The position numbers and the translations under genes are program-made. The notes below the pieces were generated by a model, which was given only the letters and a program-made list of their open reading frames with translations, was not told the DNA's origin and ran no database searches. This document shows, one piece after another, positions 59,770-64,000 of a stretch of 64,000 nt of DNA. Numbering within the stretch: position 1 is the stretch's first letter; every line of letters starts with the position of its first letter. Origin of the DNA: JAJDXW01 sp965214795 (lineage in GTDB: Bacteria > Pseudomonadota > Gammaproteobacteria > HK1); contig OZ243976.1 of NCBI GenBank assembly GCA_965214795.1, positions 868,001 to 932,000 on the forward strand, in the 5' to 3' direction.

Positions 59770-60696
59770 TCAGACCATCTTCAACTGGAAATGGTGATCC
59801 ACCAGCAGGCAGGCGAATATCCCGAAGAGGTACACGATCGAATAGCCGAAGGTCTTCATCGGGAGGGCCGGATCCTCCCGGAACAGGAGCGCAAGAGCGT
59901 AGTACACGAAGCCGGCGCCGAAGACGACCGCGCCCGCGAGGTAGACGATGCCGCTCATCCGGGTAACGTAGGGCAGCAGACTCGCGACCAGCAGCAGCAT
60001 GGTATAGAGCAGGATCTGGAGCCGGGTGAACGCGACCCCGTGGGTGACCGGGAGCATGGGCACGTCGGCCGCCGCGTACTCTCTGCGCCGATGGATGGCG
60101 AGCGCCCAGAAGTGCGGCGGGGTCCAGGCGAAGATGATGAGAAAGAGGAGGAGGGCGTGCGGGTCCACCGCTCCGGTCACCGCGGCCCAGCCGATGACCG
60201 GCGGCATCGCGCCGGCCGCGCCCCCGATGACGATATTCTGCGGCGTCGCGGGCTTGAGCCACACGGTGTAGACCACCGCGTAGGCGGTCGTCGAGACCAG
60301 GGTCAGGGCCGCCGTCAGCCAGTTGACCCAAGTGAGGAGCACGCCGGCGGAGCCGGCCGCGAGGATACAGGCGAAGACGGTCACCGCCCTCGGGGTGAGC
60401 GCGCCGGACACGACCGGGCGATTGCGGGTGCGGTCCATGATCGCGTCGACGCGGCGGTCCACGGCATGGTTGAACGCAGCGCCGGCAGCCGCCCCGAGAC
60501 CGATGCCCACGCTGCCGGCGAAGAGGATGTCGATCGGCACCATCCCGGGTACCGCGAGGAACATCCCCGCCACCGCGGTGAAGACGATGGTCGCCACGAT
60601 CTTCGGCTTGCACACCTCGACGCAGGCCGCGACGAAATGGCGCGTGGGCGGGAACCCCGATTCCGCCGGGGCGGCGCCCGCCCGCGGGACGGTCAT
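59770..60696 (-). CDS. ctaB: Protohaem IX farnesyltransferase (haem O synthase)
   Basis: Integral membrane prenyltransferase of 308 residues that makes haem O for terminal oxidases. The Asp-rich motif is NHAVDRRVDAIMDRTRNRP and the second conserved loop is YTVWLKPATPQNIVIGGAAG followed by MPPVIGWAA. Around nine hydrophobic segments are seen. It is the last gene of the minus-strand coxIII-SURF1-ctaA-ctaB series; the 200-bp gap to ctaA contains no gene. Haem O made here would be converted to haem A by CtaA. Confidence 0.97.
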   Translation of the reverse strand: MTVPRAGAAPAESGFPPTRHFVAACVEVCKPKIVATIVFTAVAGMFLAVPGMVPIDILFAGSVGIGLGAAAGAAFNHAVDRRVDAIMDRTRNRPVVSGALTPRAVTVFACILAAGSAGVLLTWVNWLTAALTLVSTTAYAVVYTVWLKPATPQNIVIGGAAGAMPPVIGWAAVTGAVDPHALLLFLIIFAWTPPHFWALAIHRRREYAAADVPMLPVTHGVAFTRLQILLYTMLLLVASLLPYVTRMSGIVYLAGAVVFGAGFVYYALALLFREDPALPMKTFGYSIVYLFGIFACLLVDHHFQLKMV

Positions 60697-60894
60697 GCCC
60701 GGATCATGCCCGGATCATTCCCGGGCCATGCCGGGGAGCTCCCCCGTTCCGGGCGGCATGGGTGGCGGACGTTCCCGACGCCATCGCCGCGACCGTTCCC
60801 GGGACCCGGGCGGCCACCCTCGCGAGCGGTATCGCGGGGACTCGACGTCCCGCAGCGGGCACCAGGGGGCGGCGCCAGCGGTGAAGGAACCCGG

Positions 60895-61887
60895 TCATGA
60901 TGATCGTCGGCCTGAACGGTGATGCATCGTGATCAGCGCAAGGAGCAGAAGCGCCGCCCCCGCATTATGGGCGACGGCTGCCGCGAGCGGCAATCCGAGC
61001 CATACGTTCGACACTCCGAGCGCCGTCTGGACGATGAGAAGCCCGAAGACGGACAGGGTGGCCGCGGCGAGCCCCCGGTCCGGCCGCCCCCACCACATCG
61101 CCGCTCCGCAGAGGCCCCCCAGGTAGAGGAGGGTAACGAGCGCTCCGATGCGATGCACGACGTGGATCGCAACCCGCGCCTTGCCGGCGAGCACCCCTCC
61201 CTCGAACCCGGAGCCCGACTCCTGCCAGAGCCGGAAACCGGTTCCGTAGTCCCCGTCCGGCCACCAGCTTCCCTGGCAGGTGGGAAAGTCGGGACACGCG
61301 AACGCCGCGTAGTTGGCGCTCGTCCAGCCCCCGAGAGCGATCTGGACGGCCAGCACCGCCACCCCGATCGCGGCGGCGGGACGGACCCATCCCTCTCGGC
61401 CGCCGGCGGGGTGGGGGGGTGGACCGAGGTGGAGCCGCCACAGCAGACCGAGAATCGCCATCCCGCCCAGGAGGTGAGCGACCACGACCGCCGGCTGAAG
61501 CCGGAGGGTGACCGTCCACGCTCCGAGGGCGGCCTGGAACGCGACCAAGGCCACGAGGGCGACGGGGAGCGCGATCGGCCCGCCCGTCCCGCGCCGCCGC
61601 TCGCGGACGGCGATCATCGCGAGGGCCAGGATCGCGAGCCCGAGGGCGCCCGCGAAGTAGCGATGGACCATCTCGCGCCACGCCTTCCCTCCCTCGATGG
61701 CCGCCCCGAGCCGGGTCCCGTCCGGGCCGACCACCATGCGGCCGTAGCAGCCCGGCCAATCCGGACAGCCGAGCCCCGCCCCGGTGAGCCGCACCCATGC
61801 GCCGAGAACGGCCACCACGAATGCGAGCACCGCGACCCCGAGCGCGAGCCGGCGAACCCGCCGTTCGTGCATCTCGATGCGCATCAT
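60895..61887 (-). CDS. ctaA: Haem A synthase (CtaA/COX15)
   Basis: Membrane protein of 330 residues that oxidises haem O to haem A. Eight hydrophobic helices. The haem-ligand histidines are in EMVHRYFAG, VVAHLLGG, VVHRIGALV and VAHNAGAALL. The periplasmic Cys loops characteristic of COX15-type enzymes are present: GLGCPDWPGCYGRM and AFACPDFPTCQGSW. Start MMRIEM at 61887 (a second ATG follows directly); the start overlaps the stop of the upstream assembly protein gene (ATGATG). Works with CtaB downstream. Confidence 0.96.
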   Translation of the reverse strand: MMRIEMHERRVRRLALGVAVLAFVVAVLGAWVRLTGAGLGCPDWPGCYGRMVVGPDGTRLGAAIEGGKAWREMVHRYFAGALGLAILALAMIAVRERRRGTGGPIALPVALVALVAFQAALGAWTVTLRLQPAVVVAHLLGGMAILGLLWRLHLGPPPHPAGGREGWVRPAAAIGVAVLAVQIALGGWTSANYAAFACPDFPTCQGSWWPDGDYGTGFRLWQESGSGFEGGVLAGKARVAIHVVHRIGALVTLLYLGGLCGAAMWWGRPDRGLAAATLSVFGLLIVQTALGVSNVWLGLPLAAAVAHNAGAALLLLALITMHHRSGRRSS

Positions 61888-62459
61888 CCGGTCTGCCACT
61901 TGGAGAGCTTGAGGAGACGGGCGAGATCGTCCTTGATCGCGCGCGGACCGGCCCCGGCCGGAAAGTACGAGACCACGAAGCGCCGTGGGTCCACGAGCCA
62001 GACGCCGCGCCCGTTCTCCGTTCCGCCGCCTTCCGGGCCGCGAAGGGAGTGTTGCCACGCGGCGGTGGCCATCGCCACCGGATGGTCGGCATCGGCCGGA
62101 GGGGACGCCGCGGCCGGCAGGAACAGTAGCCGCTGAACCCGCGCCCGGTCCCGGCCGAGCGCCCGATGCGCCCGGCGCATTGCCTCGAGCGCCGCCTCGC
62201 AGGCACTCCCGCATCCGCCCGCAGCAAGATGAACCAGGGTCCACCGGCGCTCCAGGTAGTCCGCGGGAAGGACCTCCCCGTTCGCGAGGACGAGACGGTC
62301 CCCCGGGGCGGGCCGGGGCGGATCGAGGAGTGTCCCGCGGTTCACCGTCCCCGGTTCGAACCACGATCCGACCCCCGCGTAGAAGATGAGCGCGAGCACG
62401 GGCGGCGCCGCGAACACGACAAGAAGGCCGAGGAGCACGAGTCTCGACCGGGTCAGCAT
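61884..62459 (-). CDS. Cytochrome oxidase cluster conserved membrane-anchored protein
   Basis: Protein of 191 residues with one N-terminal transmembrane segment (LVLLGLLVVFAAPPVLALIF) and a thioredoxin-like periplasmic domain: WTLVHLAAGGCGSACEAALE has a Cys pair in a CxxxC arrangement resembling Sco/SenC proteins. Homologues occupy this position (between SURF1 and ctaA) in many gammaproteobacterial oxidase operons and are uncharacterised. A role in oxidase copper or thiol handling is likely from context. Start ATG 62459; upstream frame is low complexity. Its stop overlaps ctaA. Confidence 0.85.
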   Translation of the reverse strand: MLTRSRLVLLGLLVVFAAPPVLALIFYAGVGSWFEPGTVNRGTLLDPPRPAPGDRLVLANGEVLPADYLERRWTLVHLAAGGCGSACEAALEAMRRAHRALGRDRARVQRLLFLPAAASPPADADHPVAMATAAWQHSLRGPEGGGTENGRGVWLVDPRRFVVSYFPAGAGPRAIKDDLARLLKLSKWQTG

Positions 62460-62646
62460 GTCCCGTCGACCCTCGCTCCGGCCGTCCGGCGACGAGGCGA
62501 GGGAGGCGCCGCCGGCCGAGGCCGACCCTCCGCCCCGGCCGCCCCCGAGCTGACGTGGGAGCGGGTGAACCGCGTGGTCCCCGCGGCAGACCGCGGCGCG
62601 GCGCGCGGCCATCGCCTTGCCCGCCTTCGCCAACACCGCCGTTCGG

Positions 62647-63432
62647 TCATGTCGCGAGCCGCTTCAAGTTCACCACGACCCAGATCGCGAACAGCGCCGC
62701 CGCGAGCGCAAACCACTGAAAGGCATACCCACGGTGTCGATCCGGGCTCAGCCCGGGCGCGGCCGCCCACTCCCGCACATAGCCGTGCGGCGCTTCCGGG
62801 TCCACGGTCACGAGCCAGGCGGCAAGGGGGTAGCCGAGCGCACGCTGCATGGCGTCGATCTCCACCCGCTGCACCACCCGCGGCCATCCGGCTGCCGCGT
62901 AGCCCGTGTCGCCGAGGACGAACAGGTCTTCGCGGGGAAGACGAACGGTTCCCCGCAAGCGTTGCTCGCTCCCGGGAACGCCGATCTCGGGAAGGGCGGC
63001 CCGATCCGGCCCGGCCGGCACCCATCCCCGGTTGACGAGCACCGCCCCGTAGCCATTGGTCCGAAAGGGGGTGAGCACGAAGTATCCCGGCTGGCCCCGG
63101 TGGGTCCGGTTGTCCTGAAGAAACTGATGGGAAGCGTCGTAGCGTCCTTCGAGGTCGACCCGGGCAAACTCGCGGACCGGGTCGCCGAGGACCGTCTCAT
63201 CCAGCACGACGGCGCTGCCCGCCTCGAGTGCGGCCCGCCGCGCCTCCTTCTCGGCCGCCCGGTCGAGCTGCCAGAAGCCGAGCCCGGAGAGCAGCCCGAA
63301 CAGTGCCGCCGCCGCCACGGTCGGCAGAAGGGAAGGCGAGAACCGGTAGCCGGCCAGCTTCAGGGACGCCGGTGCGAAGCTGCCGCCGCTTCCTGGCGCC
63401 ACGGTGACGCGAACCGCTGAATGCGGGCCCAC
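62647..63432 (-). CDS. SURF1 family cytochrome c oxidase assembly protein
   Basis: Assembly factor of 261 residues with two transmembrane helices. The N-terminal one (LLPTVAAAALFGLLSGLGFW) is followed by QLDRAAEKEARRAAL, and the C-terminal one is WFALAAALFAIWVVVNLKR. Periplasmic signatures are VDLEGRYDASHQFLQDNRTH, VLVNRGWVPAG and the final YAFQWFALA. SURF1 delivers or stabilises haem A in subunit I. Located between coxIII (downstream in the window, upstream in transcription) and ctaA, the standard order. Confidence 0.96.
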   Translation of the reverse strand: MGPHSAVRVTVAPGSGGSFAPASLKLAGYRFSPSLLPTVAAAALFGLLSGLGFWQLDRAAEKEARRAALEAGSAVVLDETVLGDPVREFARVDLEGRYDASHQFLQDNRTHRGQPGYFVLTPFRTNGYGAVLVNRGWVPAGPDRAALPEIGVPGSEQRLRGTVRLPREDLFVLGDTGYAAAGWPRVVQRVEIDAMQRALGYPLAAWLVTVDPEAPHGYVREWAAAPGLSPDRHRGYAFQWFALAAALFAIWVVVNLKRLAT

Positions 63433-63616
63433 ACAAGAGGTCCGCCGGCTTCCGTCGCACGGACGCCGGTGGCCGACCCGCTGACGCGCGCGCGGGCGAA
63501 GCGGCTCGAGAGGGCACGGCCCGCCGCCGTGGTCATGTCGGCGTTCGCTGGCCGAGAAGCCGGCGAGACTTCCACGCTAGACTCCTCGCCGACGACCCGG
63601 CTTCGGAGCAAACCCC

Positions 63617-63823
63617 GTGAATTTCGCAACTATCATCATCACATTGATATTTATCGGAATCCTCGCGAGCCTGGGATCCGCCCTGGTTCATCTCGTGCGG
63701 GGCCGGGGGCGCTCGGACCGGACCGCGAAGGCCCTGACCGTGCGTATCGGCATGTCCTTTGCGCTCTTCGGGCTCCTGTTCCTGCTCTGGTGGGCGGGCC
63801 TCATCCACCCGCACGGTGTATGA
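63617..63823 (+). CDS. Twin-TM DUF2909 protein of the oxidase cluster
   Basis: Membrane protein of 68 residues with two helices (ATIIITLIFIGILASLGSAL; IGMSFALFGLLFLLWWAGL) separated by a basic loop (RGRGRSDRTAKALTVR). The family is found between coxIII and SURF1 in gammaproteobacterial oxidase loci, often on the opposite strand as here. Function unknown; probably a small oxidase-associated factor. Confidence 0.92.
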   Translation: MNFATIIITLIFIGILASLGSALVHLVRGRGRSDRTAKALTVRIGMSFALFGLLFLLWWAGLIHPHGV

Positions 63824-63839
63824 GCGGGTTCGGCCGCCC

Positions 63840-64000
63840 TCAGAGCCAGTAGACGAAGATGAACAACCCCAGCCAGACCACGTCGACGAAGTGCCAGTAC
63901 CAGGCCGCGGCTTCGAACGCGAAATGGTGCTTGGCGTCGAAATGCCCCTTCATCCCCCTGATCATGACCACGGTGAGCATGATCGCGCCGATGGTGACAT
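63840..64000 (-). CDS. Cytochrome c oxidase subunit III, C-terminal end (continues beyond window)
   Basis: The reverse strand reads MLTVVMIRGMKGHFDAKHHF then AFEAAAWYWHFVDVVWLGLF and IFVYWL before a stop. AxAWYWHFVDVVW is diagnostic of the last two helices of subunit III in haem-copper oxidases. The gene's 5' part lies outside the window. It heads the SURF1-ctaA-ctaB series on this strand. Confidence 0.95.
   Translation of the reverse strand, partial: VTIGAIMLTVVMIRGMKGHFDAKHHFAFEAAAWYWHFVDVVWLGLFIFVYWL

Overview
The window is very GC-rich bacterial DNA packed with short-gap operons. A heat-shock sigma factor RpoH, a gammaproteobacterial-type Braun lipoprotein/L,D-transpeptidase pair, divergent rsmD-ftsY with coaD, and a coxIII-SURF1-ctaA-ctaB cluster all point to a high-GC gammaproteobacterium, probably a marine or symbiotic uncultured lineage. 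The lineage is my inference; no rRNA or tRNA gene was seen.

Layout. 0-7.3 kb: envelope and housekeeping genes (L,D-transpeptidase, Lpp-like lipoprotein, rsmE, dsbB, a cytochrome P450, a gamma-carbonic-anhydrase-like protein). 7.4-11.8 kb: an accessory island. An ANKH-like MOP transporter overlaps the scar of a collapsed BREX type 3 locus (brxF' joined to an internally deleted pglX). Directly coupled to it is a two-gene module, an OLD-like AAA ATPase and a small PD-(D/E)XK-like protein. A transposase fragment closes the island. This module is the best candidate here for an undescribed defence system. 11.9-23.2 kb: mostly minus-strand catabolic enzymes (Ldh2, luciferase-like oxidoreductase, O-methyltransferase, enoyl-CoA hydratase, class I amidotransferase, 2-hydroxyacid dehydrogenase, D-amino-acid-dehydrogenase-like flavoprotein), then a YdjM-like protein and ribA. 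23.6-33.2 kb: a sugar-type ABC importer with two different ATPases, interrupted by a small lower-GC insert, then an amidohydrolase and a DUF1636 protein. 33.5-45.5 kb: a ferredoxin, a TRAP transporter whose large subunit carries a long helical C-terminal extension, and a five-gene dipeptide-type ABC importer. 45.8-52.1 kb: glycine-zipper lipoprotein, coaD, rsmD, ftsY, chaC-like, rpoH (with a CIRCE-like operator) and a SABATH-type methyltransferase. 52.3-56.7 kb: a second accessory island with an AAA_14/DUF4143 ATPase under twin palindromes, an ISAs1-family pseudogene and a GmrSD-like DUF262/DUF1524 protein. 56.9-64 kb: a conserved uncharacterised pair, then the cytochrome oxidase assembly genes, including a cox11 relic.

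Repeats are a main feature. A 144-bp MITE-like element occurs three times with 17-bp terminal inverted repeats; two copies have perfect 9-bp target duplications and the third a decayed one. One copy sits inside a member of a second repeat family. A separate 169-bp element with 25-bp inverted ends lies upstream of chaC. Broken genes (brxF, pglX, two transposases, a DUF4143 ATPase, a solute-binding-protein duplicate, cox11) show active gene loss and turnover.
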